This document shows, in pieces, positions 52,953 to 61,400 of a stretch of 64,000 bases of DNA. Each line of letters opens with the position of its first letter. The first letter of the stretch is position 1. The notes under the pieces were generated by a model, which worked only from the letters and a program-made list of their open reading frames with translations, had not been told where the DNA came from and made no database searches. Origin of the DNA: Chitinophaga parva (lineage in GTDB: Bacteria; Bacteroidota; Bacteroidia; Chitinophagales; Chitinophagaceae); assembly GCF_003071345.1 (NCBI RefSeq), contig NZ_QCYK01000002.1, positions 2,108,001 to 2,172,000 of the forward strand. The letters run 5' to 3'. Both the position numbers and the translations under genes were made by a program.

Positions 52953-53672
52953 TTGGGCAACCATTATTTTAAATTCAAGCAATTCACCATCCACCAGGAC
53001 CGTACGGCTATGAAGGTATGTACGGATGCCTGCCTGCAGGGCGCTTACACCGCGCATTACCTGGGCGGGCGCACTGATGTGAAGCAGGTGCTGGACATTG
53101 GCACCGGTACGGGATTGCTGAGTTTAATGGGCGCCCAGCAGAGCAATGCGCATTTTACAGGCATTGAGCTGGACCGGCAGGCCTGTATGCAGGCCACGGA
53201 AAATTTCAATGCTTCGCCCTGGAAAGCCCGGCTCACGGCCATTTGCGGGGATGCGCGTGCTCTTGAAAGCAACACCTTGTTTGATTTTATCCTCACCAAT
53301 CCCCCTTTTTACGAAGATGACCTGAAGAGCGGGGATGCGCAACGTAACCAGGCTATGCATGCTACACAGCTGCGTTTCCCGGCATTGCTGCAGGTGATCC
53401 GCAAACACCTGAAACCCGGTGGGCAATGCTCCGTGTTGTTACCCGCCGCGCCGTTCGGGGTGTTTAAAGCGCTGGCGGAAGGGCAAGGGCTTTACCTGCA
53501 AAAGCTGCTACAGGTGCGGCACCGCGAGGGGCATCCGCTGTTCCGCAGCATAGGCATCTTTGGAGATACCCAGGTGGAGACCGAAGTGCAGGAAATGGCT
53601 ATACATGGAGAAGGCCAGCAGTATTCGCCGGCCTTCACGGATCTTTTGAAAGACTATTATTTGTACCTCTAG
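52953..53672 (+). CDS. tRNA1(Val) A37 N6-methyltransferase (TrmN6-like)
   Basis: A 239-residue SAM-dependent methyltransferase. The start is TTG at 52953, giving GNHYFKFKQFTIHQDRTAMKV, the known N-terminal block FKQFTI-QDR-AMKV of TrmN6/YfiC. VLDIGTGTGLLSL is the SAM-binding motif I, and TNPPFYEDD is the NPPF/Y motif of N6-adenine methylation. The family methylates A37 of tRNA1-Val. It sits convergent to the dehydrogenase gene with only 3 bp between stops. The assignment to tRNA is by family. Confidence 0.9.
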   Translation: MGNHYFKFKQFTIHQDRTAMKVCTDACLQGAYTAHYLGGRTDVKQVLDIGTGTGLLSLMGAQQSNAHFTGIELDRQACMQATENFNASPWKARLTAICGDARALESNTLFDFILTNPPFYEDDLKSGDAQRNQAMHATQLRFPALLQVIRKHLKPGGQCSVLLPAAPFGVFKALAEGQGLYLQKLLQVRHREGHPLFRSIGIFGDTQVETEVQEMAIHGEGQQYSPAFTDLLKDYYLYL

Positions 53673-53675
53673 TGC

Positions 53676-54887
53676 TTATGCACCGGCAAGGTAATCCTGC
53701 AGGTAAGAAAATTCCGCGGTGAGTTGGCCCTTATCCATGATGGTGGCACGTTTCACCAGATCTGTTGTTGGTGTAAGTAATTCAGTAAACACATATTTCA
53801 TCAGCTGGTCGCCGAAGTATTGGGAGGCGTCGCGGGGCAGTTCATTGGGCAGGTTGCCTACGCACATCATGTCCACGCTTTGAGGCTGTGCCGGCGCTGT
53901 GCGTGCGCGGGTAAGACGGTCCACGCCGTATACCGGGTCTTCAATGGTGGCATCGCCCAGGTTACAGGGGATGGATCCGCTGGCATCGTCTGTAATGTCT
54001 GCGATCACCTGGATGCGGAACAGCGGGTCTTTCAGATCGTCCCATGAAAAGAGCTGTTCTATGCGGTGGTCCCAGTAAATACCGTTGATGAGAATGTCTG
54101 CCGCGCGCACAAAGGGGCGGAATTTACAATCATAATTTTCCGGATGCTGGTGGAAGTCAAGACGGTTGTAGGTCTTGTCTGTTTTGTGCAGGTAAAGTTC
54201 CCCGGCTTTCAGCTGGGTGTACACCGGGTAGTCAAACTCCTGCATGATCAGTGCGTCCGGCGTTACATACTTGATACCGAGAAGGCCCATGATCTCCAGT
54301 ACGCCCGCTGTAACGCGCCCGGAGCCGGTTACCGCTATTTTCATGGGCGGCAGCATCACCCCGAAATAGTGCGCGATCATTTCCTGGAAGTCGTGCGATT
54401 GGTGTACGCGTTTAAACTGGAAAGAGCCAGTGCGGTTGCCATAGGCCATTAATCCATTGTGCGCGCCCACCACGCCGGCAAAGAAGCCAAAGCCCAGCAT
54501 GCGCTGCCCATCCGCATGGGTGAGGCATTCATAATCGATGAGAGTGATCTTTTTCTCCGCGATCTCCTGCAACATGCGCTGGTTCTGAGGTTGCTTCTTT
54601 TTGGTGTGGGAGAAGAACAGGTACGTTTTACCGGGAATGAGCTGTGTGGCCGGTACTTCTTTAATGCCCAGCAGTATGTCGCAGCTTTCCATTTCCTCCG
54701 CCACGGTGATGCCGGCCTGCTGGTATTCTGCATCCGTAAAACAGCGGTGGGGAGAAGGCTGCACGATCATCTGCACGTGGGGGTAGTGATGCTGGATCCA
54801 GTGGCATTGCAGCGGCGTAAAGGCCACGCGGTTATCCTGTGGAATCTTCGCCTCCCGGATCAGTCCAATGCGAAATTGATTTTTCAT
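53676..54887 (-). CDS. Saccharopine/alanine dehydrogenase-like NAD(P) oxidoreductase
   Basis: A 403-residue cytoplasmic protein with the alanine dehydrogenase/PNT N-terminal domain (RIGLIREAKIPQDNRVAFTP, then CDILLGIKEVP) and a Rossmann segment KIAVTGSGRVTAGVLEIMG. This combination is seen in NAD-dependent saccharopine dehydrogenases (lysine-forming) and in Bacteroidota relatives of alanine dehydrogenase. Cys and His residues around GMAYGNRTG-like GLMAYGNRTG are conserved in the latter. Which amino acid is used is not decided. The start at 54887 is normal for the family. Confidence 0.78.
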   Translation of the reverse strand: MKNQFRIGLIREAKIPQDNRVAFTPLQCHWIQHHYPHVQMIVQPSPHRCFTDAEYQQAGITVAEEMESCDILLGIKEVPATQLIPGKTYLFFSHTKKKQPQNQRMLQEIAEKKITLIDYECLTHADGQRMLGFGFFAGVVGAHNGLMAYGNRTGSFQFKRVHQSHDFQEMIAHYFGVMLPPMKIAVTGSGRVTAGVLEIMGLLGIKYVTPDALIMQEFDYPVYTQLKAGELYLHKTDKTYNRLDFHQHPENYDCKFRPFVRAADILINGIYWDHRIEQLFSWDDLKDPLFRIQVIADITDDASGSIPCNLGDATIEDPVYGVDRLTRARTAPAQPQSVDMMCVGNLPNELPRDASQYFGDQLMKYVFTELLTPTTDLVKRATIMDKGQLTAEFSYLQDYLAGA

Positions 54888-54926
54888 GCGTTAATTTACG
54901 GGATATCCGGGTGGGGGCAAAAATTG

Positions 54927-55003
54927 TCTTAGGTCTTAGGTCTTGAGTCCTAGGTCTTAGGTCTTAGGTCCTAGGTCCTAGGTCCTAGGTCTTGGGTCTT
55001 AGG
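54927..55003. repeat. Heptad array, TCTTAGG/TCCTAGG type (left arm)
   Basis: Eleven consecutive 7-bp units: TCTTAGG x5, TCCTAGG x4, and single TCTTGAG and TCTTGGG. The outer end ATTGTCTTAGGTCT recurs inverted at the far end of the partner arm 55053-55080. Confidence 0.95.
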
Positions 55004-55052
55004 CAATCAGTTACAGTGTTACAAGGGATACCTATCTATAGTAAATGGTACA

Positions 55053-55080
55053 TAAGACTTAGGACCTGAGACCTAAGACA
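55053..55080. repeat. Heptad array, TAGG type (right arm)
   Basis: Four 7-bp units (TAAGACT, TAGGACC, TGAGACC, TAAGACA), inverted relative to 54927-55003. The distal 14 bp AGACCTAAGACAAT is the exact reverse complement of the outer end of the left arm, giving matched terminal inverted repeats. Confidence 0.9.
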
Positions 55081-55086
55081 ATTTCC

Positions 55087-55785
55087 CTACACATTCCTGT
55101 AATGTTCAAAATCCGTCTTCCCGAGGTCCTTGCCGCTGGTTATTTTTTTGCCGATCTGTTTTGTATCGCGGAAGCCTATTTCAGTGCGTTTGTTAAGGTT
55201 CCAGTTGCGGGTGCCGTCGTAGTGGAAGGTGGTATATACTTCGGAATGGAGCTTGCCGAAACCGCTTTGCTCTACCAGCATAAAATCACCTTTCTGGATG
55301 ATGAAGCGGCGGAAGGGATCTGCGGCACCGGGATTGCTTTCTTCCTTGGCAGCCAGGCAATGATCATTGCGCAGCTTTTCTACCAGCTTACCATTGTTGC
55401 CGCGGATGAGCACTTTTACGGTACGGGGTTTCAGCGTATAGTCGCGGTAGTTAGCCTCTTCTTCGCGGATGTCTGTGAGCAGGACCAGGGCATCCCGGCG
55501 GTTGCCGTCTGCATCAAGATCGCCGTATTGCCAGCGGCTTACCTGCATGCCTTCTTCCGTAAAGCTTTGGAGCTCTTCCGGCACGGCTTCTTTTACGGCT
55601 TCTTTTGCAGGCGCCGTGGCGGCAGCGGTGGTGGATTTTGCAGCAGGTTTTGCGGCCGTTTTCCGGGCAGTGGGCTTTTTGCTTTTTGTGGTGTGTTTTC
55701 CTTGAAAATCAAAGCTGGGCGCGGGTGAAGCGGGTTTCATGGCCATGCAGCAAAGCAATAGCAGGAACAAGCACAAGTTTTTCAT
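55087..55785 (-). CDS. Secreted hypothetical protein with basic linker
   Basis: A 232-residue exported protein. The signal peptide (MKNLCLFLLLLCCMAMKPASPA) is followed by a Lys/Ala/Thr-rich low-complexity linker of ~40 residues (repeats of AAKPAAKST) and then a beta domain with YGDLDADGNRRDALVLL, similar to FG-GAP/VCBS-like Ca-binding or VCBS-like modules. Cys in the signal region suggests a possible lipoprotein, but no strict lipobox was found. It is divergent from the second ECF sigma gene. Role unknown. Confidence 0.6.
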   Translation of the reverse strand: MKNLCLFLLLLCCMAMKPASPAPSFDFQGKHTTKSKKPTARKTAAKPAAKSTTAAATAPAKEAVKEAVPEELQSFTEEGMQVSRWQYGDLDADGNRRDALVLLTDIREEEANYRDYTLKPRTVKVLIRGNNGKLVEKLRNDHCLAAKEESNPGAADPFRRFIIQKGDFMLVEQSGFGKLHSEVYTTFHYDGTRNWNLNKRTEIGFRDTKQIGKKITSGKDLGKTDFEHYRNV

Positions 55786-55818
55786 GGTCTTTCGGTATTA
55801 GGATAAATGTGTCTGCAA

Positions 55819-55826
55819 CAAATTTA
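55819..55826 (-). promoter_or_regulatory. Bacteroidota -7 element (TAAATTTG, minus strand)
   Basis: An exact TAnnTTTG match on the minus strand, 33 bp before the 55785 start. No ideal -33 TTTG was seen. Confidence 0.4.
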
Positions 55827-55964
55827 GCCGGGAAACGGGGGCAATGGGCGGATGTGCAAAAGATTTTGGGTCAATGTGAAAAAATAATCCGGGGCCGGAC
55901 CGGTGTAGGGGTATTTTTTACACTTATCAAAAAAACCTTTATATTGGCTGTCAGATTCCACGTA

Positions 55965-56522
55965 ATGAACGAACAATTCTATTTGCAACGCATTGCCAGC
56001 TATGCAGACCAGGAGGCTTTTGAGTGGTTGTACAACCAACACGCCCTCCCGGTGTTCCATTTCGTGTATGCCATTCTCCGGCAAAAGCAGGCGGCGGAAG
56101 AAATTGTCAACGACATTTTTGTGAGGCTCTGGCAGCAGCGGGCATCACTACCGGAGATCACCCATTTGCGGGCCTACCTGCTGAGGGCCGGCCGCAATGG
56201 GGCCAGCAATCACCTGCGCAGCCAGCAACAAGCGGCCACCATTGACCTGGACCAGGTAAGTGCCGCGCATATCCACTTTTCTCCTTCCCCGGAGCAGCTC
56301 TCCATTTCCCGGGAAACCGCCCAGGCATTGAGCCGCGGCATAGACCAGCTACCGCCCAAGTGTAAGCTCATTTTTAAACTGATCAAGGAAGACGGACTTA
56401 AATACCGTGAAGCCGCCGCCCTGCTGGATGTTTCCGTAAAAACCGTGGAAACCCAGATGACCCTGGCCCTGCGCAGGCTGCAGGAGCTGCTATTGCAGGC
56501 CGGTATTCCTGTGAGCAGGTGA
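55965..56522 (+). CDS. ECF RNA polymerase sigma-70 factor (second SusC/D locus)
   Basis: A 185-residue ECF sigma factor. Region 2 runs ~10-75 (DQEAFEWLYNQHALPVFHF, then EEIVNDIFVRLWQQR) and region 4 ~115-170 (LPPKCKLIFKLIKEDGLKYREAAALLDVSVKTVETQ). The ATG at 55965 is chosen; the frame is open upstream, but the extra residues run antisense through the divergent secreted gene. It should drive the SusC/SusD/GH127 genes that follow, under control of the FecR at 56786. A 161-bp array of 18-bp repeats separates it from that gene. Confidence 0.9.
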   Translation: MNEQFYLQRIASYADQEAFEWLYNQHALPVFHFVYAILRQKQAAEEIVNDIFVRLWQQRASLPEITHLRAYLLRAGRNGASNHLRSQQQAATIDLDQVSAAHIHFSPSPEQLSISRETAQALSRGIDQLPPKCKLIFKLIKEDGLKYREAAALLDVSVKTVETQMTLALRRLQELLLQAGIPVSR

Positions 56523-56543
56523 GCCCTTGCGGCCAGGGGCTTC

Positions 56544-56704
56544 CATGAGCAGATGAATACCCGTGGCCGGATAAATTCTCATGAGCAGATAAATCCCATG
56601 AGCAGATGAATACCCGTGGCCAGATAAATTCTCATGAGCAGATAAATTCCCATGAGCAGATGAATACCCGTGGCCGGATAAATTCTCATGAGCAGATAAA
56701 TTCC
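56544..56704. repeat. Tandem 18-bp/54-bp repeat between sigma and fecR
   Basis: Three copies of a 54-bp unit, each divisible into three related 18-bp pieces (one begins ATGAGCAGATGAATACCC, one GTGGCCGGATAAATTCTC, one ATGAGCAGATAAATTCCC). Starts at 56544, 56598 and 56652 give the 54-bp period. In one plus-strand frame it reads as repeats of INSHEQ and MNTRGQ, without a stop to fecR. Confidence 0.95.
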
Positions 56705-56785
56705 CCCCGTAAAAAATATTTAAAAAATCTTTTTCCCACTTCAGGGTGTTTTCAAAAACCTGTGTCTTTAAATAGTAGAACACTT

Positions 56786-57838
56786 ATGTCCATGCTACCT
56801 ACGCATATCCTGGAATTGATCGGCAAGAAACTTTCCGGCGACGCTACGCCGGAGGAGCTGCGTGCGCTGGCGCAATGGGAAACGGAGTATCCGGAAGCCA
56901 GCCACCTGCAGGCCCTGCTACAGTCGCTTGAGCCCAGGGAACCTACTTTTGTGCAGGTGGAAAGCGGCAGCCAGCTCCTGGAAAAAGGCTGGACGGCCGT
57001 AAGCCAGCAGCTGGAAGCGCCGGTGATCGCAATGCCGCACAATCGCCGCTGGCTGAAGTGGGCTGTGGCAGCGGTTTTCATAGGTATAATAGTTAGTGCT
57101 GCCTATTTCGGGGTGCAACGTGCCCGGGATGCTGCGCTGGCGGCAAAAGCCCCGCATACGGAAGTAAGTACACGGCATGGATCGCGGTCTAAAATAGAAT
57201 TACCGGACGGCACTAAAGTATGGCTCAATGCCGGCAGCCGGCTTACCTATGCAGATGATTTTTCCAGCGGCCACCGCGAGGTAAACCTCAATGGAGAGGC
57301 CTATTTTGATGTAGTGACGGATCCCGTGCATCCGCTGGTGGTGCATACACCTGCCATGAGCATTACTGTGCTGGGTACCCGCTTTGATGTGCGGGCTTAC
57401 AAAGAAGATGTGTATGCAGAAGCCACCCTGGTGAATGGGAAAATATCCGTAGCCCTGCCGGGCAGCAAACCCGTGGTGCTGGAGCCTTTGCAGCAATTCC
57501 GCGTAGACCAGCTGGGCCGTACGCAAACCACCATCGCGGATGTGGCGCCGGTGGCAAAGCCTGCTGCTACAGCTGCGCCTCATCTCCCGGATTCTGTACT
57601 GACGGCCACGGCATGGGTACGCAATGAATTGCAATTTAAGAAGGAACCTTTTGATGATGTGATGCGCCGCCTGGAGCGCTGGTACAACGTGAACATCGTA
57701 GTGCAGCAGCCGGGATTGCACAGTGAGCTGGTGAGCGGGTCTTTCACCACGGAAACGGTAACACAGGCATTGAAAGCGCTGCAATACACTACCAGCTTCC
57801 GTTACAGCATGCGGGGAGATACGGTTGTCATACAGTGA
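56786..57838 (+). CDS. FecR-family anti-sigma factor (second locus)
   Basis: A 350-residue inner-membrane anti-sigma factor. The N-terminal ~80 residues (LELIGKKLSGDATPEELRALAQW) bind sigma; the TM helix is ~92-110 (KWAVAAVFIGIIVSAAYFG). The periplasmic FecR domain shows IELPDGTKVWLNAGSRLTY and LNGEAYFDV, and a C-terminal DUF4974-type domain follows (FDDVMRRLERWYNVNI). The ATG at 56786 is chosen, since the frame extends upstream into the repeats only; a second ATG lies two codons later. It should respond to the STN domain of the SusC at 58099. Confidence 0.9.
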   Translation: MSMLPTHILELIGKKLSGDATPEELRALAQWETEYPEASHLQALLQSLEPREPTFVQVESGSQLLEKGWTAVSQQLEAPVIAMPHNRRWLKWAVAAVFIGIIVSAAYFGVQRARDAALAAKAPHTEVSTRHGSRSKIELPDGTKVWLNAGSRLTYADDFSSGHREVNLNGEAYFDVVTDPVHPLVVHTPAMSITVLGTRFDVRAYKEDVYAEATLVNGKISVALPGSKPVVLEPLQQFRVDQLGRTQTTIADVAPVAKPAATAAPHLPDSVLTATAWVRNELQFKKEPFDDVMRRLERWYNVNIVVQQPGLHSELVSGSFTTETVTQALKALQYTTSFRYSMRGDTVVIQ

Positions 57839-57995
57839 TGCAAATAGCGGTCAAATGTGCCGAATGCAAAATTTTAGAAGAAGCTTTATCAACGAATGTA
57901 TATCCTGGTTTATTCCACGTTCATCTAAACAACACATAGCCAAGTCCAACAAAGCAACCAACAGTTAATAATGAATGCTTAACGGGCAAAAAGAA

Positions 57996-58052
57996 GGGAA
58001 GTGCGGCAACACTTCCCCTCGAAAACGTTAAAGCGCGGGCTTCTCAGCCCGC
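57996..58052 (+). terminator. Two consecutive hairpins in the fecR-susC interval
   Basis: GGGAAGTG (57996) pairs with CACTTCCC (58010) around CGGCAA, then GCGGGC (58035) with GCCCGC (58047) around TTCTCA. Neither has a T-tract, so they may be partial terminators, RNA-stabilising structures or processing sites that set susCD levels. Confidence 0.5.
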
Positions 58053-58098
58053 CAGGAAGTTTATTGCCCTCCCTTCTTTAACTACTCAAAACAAATGT

Positions 58099-61000
58099 AT
58101 GAAAAAGAACCAGAAGGTTTGGCCTGGCCGCAGGCGGTTAAAAAAAATATTCCTCATTATGAATTTCCTCACCGCGTTTCTTTTATGCGCCTTGCTGCAG
58201 GTATCGGCCGCGGGTTTCGGGCAACAGCGGTTTACCCTGCACTATGAACAGGTAGCGGTGGAAAAGTTGTTTGAACGCATGGAGTCCGGCAGCAACTTCC
58301 GCTTCCTCTATAATGATAAGGCGCTCAAGGAAAAAATGGTAAGCCTTAACGTAACCAATGCCACCCTGGAAGAAATTATGGACAACTACCTGCCCGGCCT
58401 GCAGTACAAAGTGATGGACAACGGTCTGGTAGTAATAGCACCCAAAGAAGAAACCCTGCGCGATACCAGGCTGAAAGGCAAGGTAGTGAACGAACAGGGG
58501 CAGGCTTTGCCCGGCGTAAGCATCCGCATAAAGGGCACCTCTATGGGCGCGGTAACCGGCGCGGACGGCAACTTTGAGCTACAGGTGCCGGCAGATGCCA
58601 CGCTGGTATTTACCTACATCGGCTTCCTCTCGCGGGAGATAAAATACACGGGGCAGGAATCCCTCACCGTGGCGCTTACGCAGGATAACGGCGGGCTCAA
58701 TGAAGTGGTGGTAGTAGGTTATGGCACGCAGAAGCGTGAGCAGATCACCACCGCGGTGGCCAGTGTAAAAGCAAAGGATTTTGTGAAAGGTGCCGCGCAG
58801 GATGCTGGTGCGCTCATACGCGGTAAGGTAGCGGGCCTCAGCGTAACCACACCGGATGGTAACCCCGCCGGTGCCACCCAGGTAAACCTGCGGGGCATCA
58901 GTACCATCATGGCGGCCGTATCGCCGCTGGTGCTGATAGACGGGATCCCCGGCAGCCTGAATACGGTAGCACCGGAAGACATTGAATCCATAGACGTACT
59001 GAAAGACGGTTCTGCCGCCGCTATTTACGGTACCCGTGGCACCAATGGGGTGATCCTCATTACCACCAAACAGGTGAACGGGGAAATGCCGCCTACGCTG
59101 GACATTAATACGTACGCCACTACCCAGCATATCACCAAGCGCCTGCCTTTTATGAACGCGGCGCAGTACCGGCAGCTGGTGGCAGAAGGCAAGCCTAATA
59201 CAAAGGACTACGGCTACAACACCAACTGGCTGGACCTGGTGACCCAGACACCTTTCAGCGCAGTGTACAACGTAAGCGTAAAGGGCGGCAACAAGAACAC
59301 CAGCTACATTGCCAACCTCAATTACCGCGACCTGAATGGGATCATGAAGCGCTCTAACCAAAAGCTCATCACGCCCCGCCTGGAAGTAAACCATTCCATG
59401 TTTGACGGGAAGCTGAAGTTCAACGGTAACCTTACCGGCTACCAGCAAACCTACTTCTCCGGTGCGGATGGCGCCAGTAACCTGAACTCCAACACCAGCT
59501 TCCGGGGGGATGTATACCGTAATGCACTGACCTACAATCCTACAGACCGGCCCAGGGATTCTGCCGGCAACTGGGTGGAGCACGTGGAGAAAACAGATTA
59601 CATGAACCCCGTATCCCTGCTGGAAGAAACACAGGGCCTGAACAAGACCACAGATTTTCGTATGTACGGTACCGTTAGCTTGTTCCCGGTCAGTGGGCTG
59701 GCCATCCGGCTGCTGGGCTCCAGGGACATCCTGAGTACGGACCGCGGTTACTATGAAACCAAGAAGCAGTATTCCACGGTGCATGACAGCCGCAACGGCT
59801 ATGCGAGCCGGGGCGCAGGCCGCAAGCAGGATGACCAGCTGGAACTTACCGCCACGTATGACCGGACCATCAAAGACCACCAGTTCACCGTGCTGGGTGG
59901 CTACAGCTGGCGCTATTACGATGAAGAGGATTATTACATGCAGAACTGGGATTTCCCGGCGGATAACTTTACCTGGAACAGTATGCAGACCGGCCTGGCC
60001 CTGAAAAGGGGAGAAGCGGTGGAAAATTCTTACCAGACAGACAACAAGCTGGTGAGCTTCTTTGGCAGGGTGAATTATGCGTTCAAAGACAAGTACCTCC
60101 TGATGGCCAGCATCCGTCGTGAGGCGTCTTCCAAATTCGGGGAGAACTACAAGTGGGGCAACTTCCCCGCGGTGTCTGTGGGCTGGAACATCAAGAAAGA
60201 AAGTTTCCTGGAAGCCTCCAAAGTGGTGAGCGTGCTGAAATTACGCGGCGGCTATGGCATTACAGGCACAGAGCCCAGCCAGTCTTACGCCTCCCTGAAG
60301 CTGCTGGACTTTAATACGTATTACTACCAGAACGGGGTGTGGAAGCAATCCATCAACCAAAGCTCCAACCCCAACCCGGACCTGCGCTGGGAAAAGAAGG
60401 AAGAAGGCAATGTGGGCATCGACTTTGGCCTGTTCAAGAATGTGATCAGTGGCTCCATTGACCTGTACAAACGTACCACCCGTGACCTGCTCTTCAACTA
60501 TCCGGTGCCCACGCCCCCTTACCTGTATGGCAGCATCCTGGCCAATGCGGCTGTGATGCAGAACAAGGGCATAGAGATCCAGGTGAATGCTATTCCCGTC
60601 CAGACAAAGAACTTCAGCTGGAATACGTCAGTGAATTTCTCTGCCAATAAAAACCTGCTGGTATCCCTGAGCAATGATGCATTTTCCATCGCCAGCGGCT
60701 ACTTTGATGCAGGGCCTACCAGTGAGCCTATCCAGCAGAACTTTACCCGCATCCAGATAGGCCAGCCCATTGGCAATTTCTGGGGTTTTAAGACCACCGG
60801 CATAGATGATAACGGGCACTGGATCATCCAGGGAAAGGACGGCAAGGATAAATCCATTGATGACCAGCAGGCAGATGACAAGCAGGTGATCGGCAATGGT
60901 ATGCCCAAGCGCTACCTGGCATTCAACAACAGCTTTGCTTATAAGAACCTGGACCTGACCGTCACCATGCGCGGCGCTTTTGGTTTCCAGATCGTGAATG

Positions 61001-61380
61001 CACCGGCCATGTGGTATGCCACACCGGTGAGCCTGGGCCGTGGTAACGTATTTACCAGCACCTATGCACCGGTGTATGGCAAACGCGCAGTGGCGGATGA
61101 CCAGTCGCTCAACTACGTGAGCTATTTTATTGAAAACGGGAACTACTGGAAAATAGATAACATCACCCTGGGCTATAACATTCTGCTGAAGAACAAGTAC
61201 CTGAAACGCGTGCGGGTGTACGTATCCGGTGGCAACCTGATCACGTTCACAAAGTACAGCGGCATTGACCCGGAGATCAGTACTTCCTATGGCGGCAACG
61301 CCCTGGTACCGGGCATTGACGACCGTAACCGCTACCCGGCCACATCCACCTATACCCTGGGCGCTTTCCTCTCCTTCTGA
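58099..61380 (+). CDS. SusC/RagA-family TonB-dependent transporter with STN domain (second locus)
   Basis: A 1093-residue outer-membrane transporter with a long basic start before the signal peptide (RRRLKKIFLIMNFLTAFLLCALLQ). Domains in order: STN ~45-115 (FTLHYEQVAVEKLFERM), carboxypeptidase-regulatory-like ~120-195 (GQALPGVSIRIKGTSMGA), plug from ~205 (LNEVVVVGYGTQKREQIT), then a barrel ending with YTLGAFLSF. The STN domain indicates FecR signalling. The SusD gene starts 20 bp after the stop. The neighbour GH127 suggests an arabinose-containing oligosaccharide as substrate; not proved. Confidence 0.93.
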   Translation: MKKNQKVWPGRRRLKKIFLIMNFLTAFLLCALLQVSAAGFGQQRFTLHYEQVAVEKLFERMESGSNFRFLYNDKALKEKMVSLNVTNATLEEIMDNYLPGLQYKVMDNGLVVIAPKEETLRDTRLKGKVVNEQGQALPGVSIRIKGTSMGAVTGADGNFELQVPADATLVFTYIGFLSREIKYTGQESLTVALTQDNGGLNEVVVVGYGTQKREQITTAVASVKAKDFVKGAAQDAGALIRGKVAGLSVTTPDGNPAGATQVNLRGISTIMAAVSPLVLIDGIPGSLNTVAPEDIESIDVLKDGSAAAIYGTRGTNGVILITTKQVNGEMPPTLDINTYATTQHITKRLPFMNAAQYRQLVAEGKPNTKDYGYNTNWLDLVTQTPFSAVYNVSVKGGNKNTSYIANLNYRDLNGIMKRSNQKLITPRLEVNHSMFDGKLKFNGNLTGYQQTYFSGADGASNLNSNTSFRGDVYRNALTYNPTDRPRDSAGNWVEHVEKTDYMNPVSLLEETQGLNKTTDFRMYGTVSLFPVSGLAIRLLGSRDILSTDRGYYETKKQYSTVHDSRNGYASRGAGRKQDDQLELTATYDRTIKDHQFTVLGGYSWRYYDEEDYYMQNWDFPADNFTWNSMQTGLALKRGEAVENSYQTDNKLVSFFGRVNYAFKDKYLLMASIRREASSKFGENYKWGNFPAVSVGWNIKKESFLEASKVVSVLKLRGGYGITGTEPSQSYASLKLLDFNTYYYQNGVWKQSINQSSNPNPDLRWEKKEEGNVGIDFGLFKNVISGSIDLYKRTTRDLLFNYPVPTPPYLYGSILANAAVMQNKGIEIQVNAIPVQTKNFSWNTSVNFSANKNLLVSLSNDAFSIASGYFDAGPTSEPIQQNFTRIQIGQPIGNFWGFKTTGIDDNGHWIIQGKDGKDKSIDDQQADDKQVIGNGMPKRYLAFNNSFAYKNLDLTVTMRGAFGFQIVNAPAMWYATPVSLGRGNVFTSTYAPVYGKRAVADDQSLNYVSYFIENGNYWKIDNITLGYNILLKNKYLKRVRVYVSGGNLITFTKYSGIDPEISTSYGGNALVPGIDDRNRYPATSTYTLGAFLSF

Positions 61381-61400
61381 TCCATTTTAAACAAAACGAC

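Noticed and set aside
56544..56704. CRISPR or phage attachment repeats
   Set aside because: The 54-bp units are directly tandem with no spacers and no integrase nearby.
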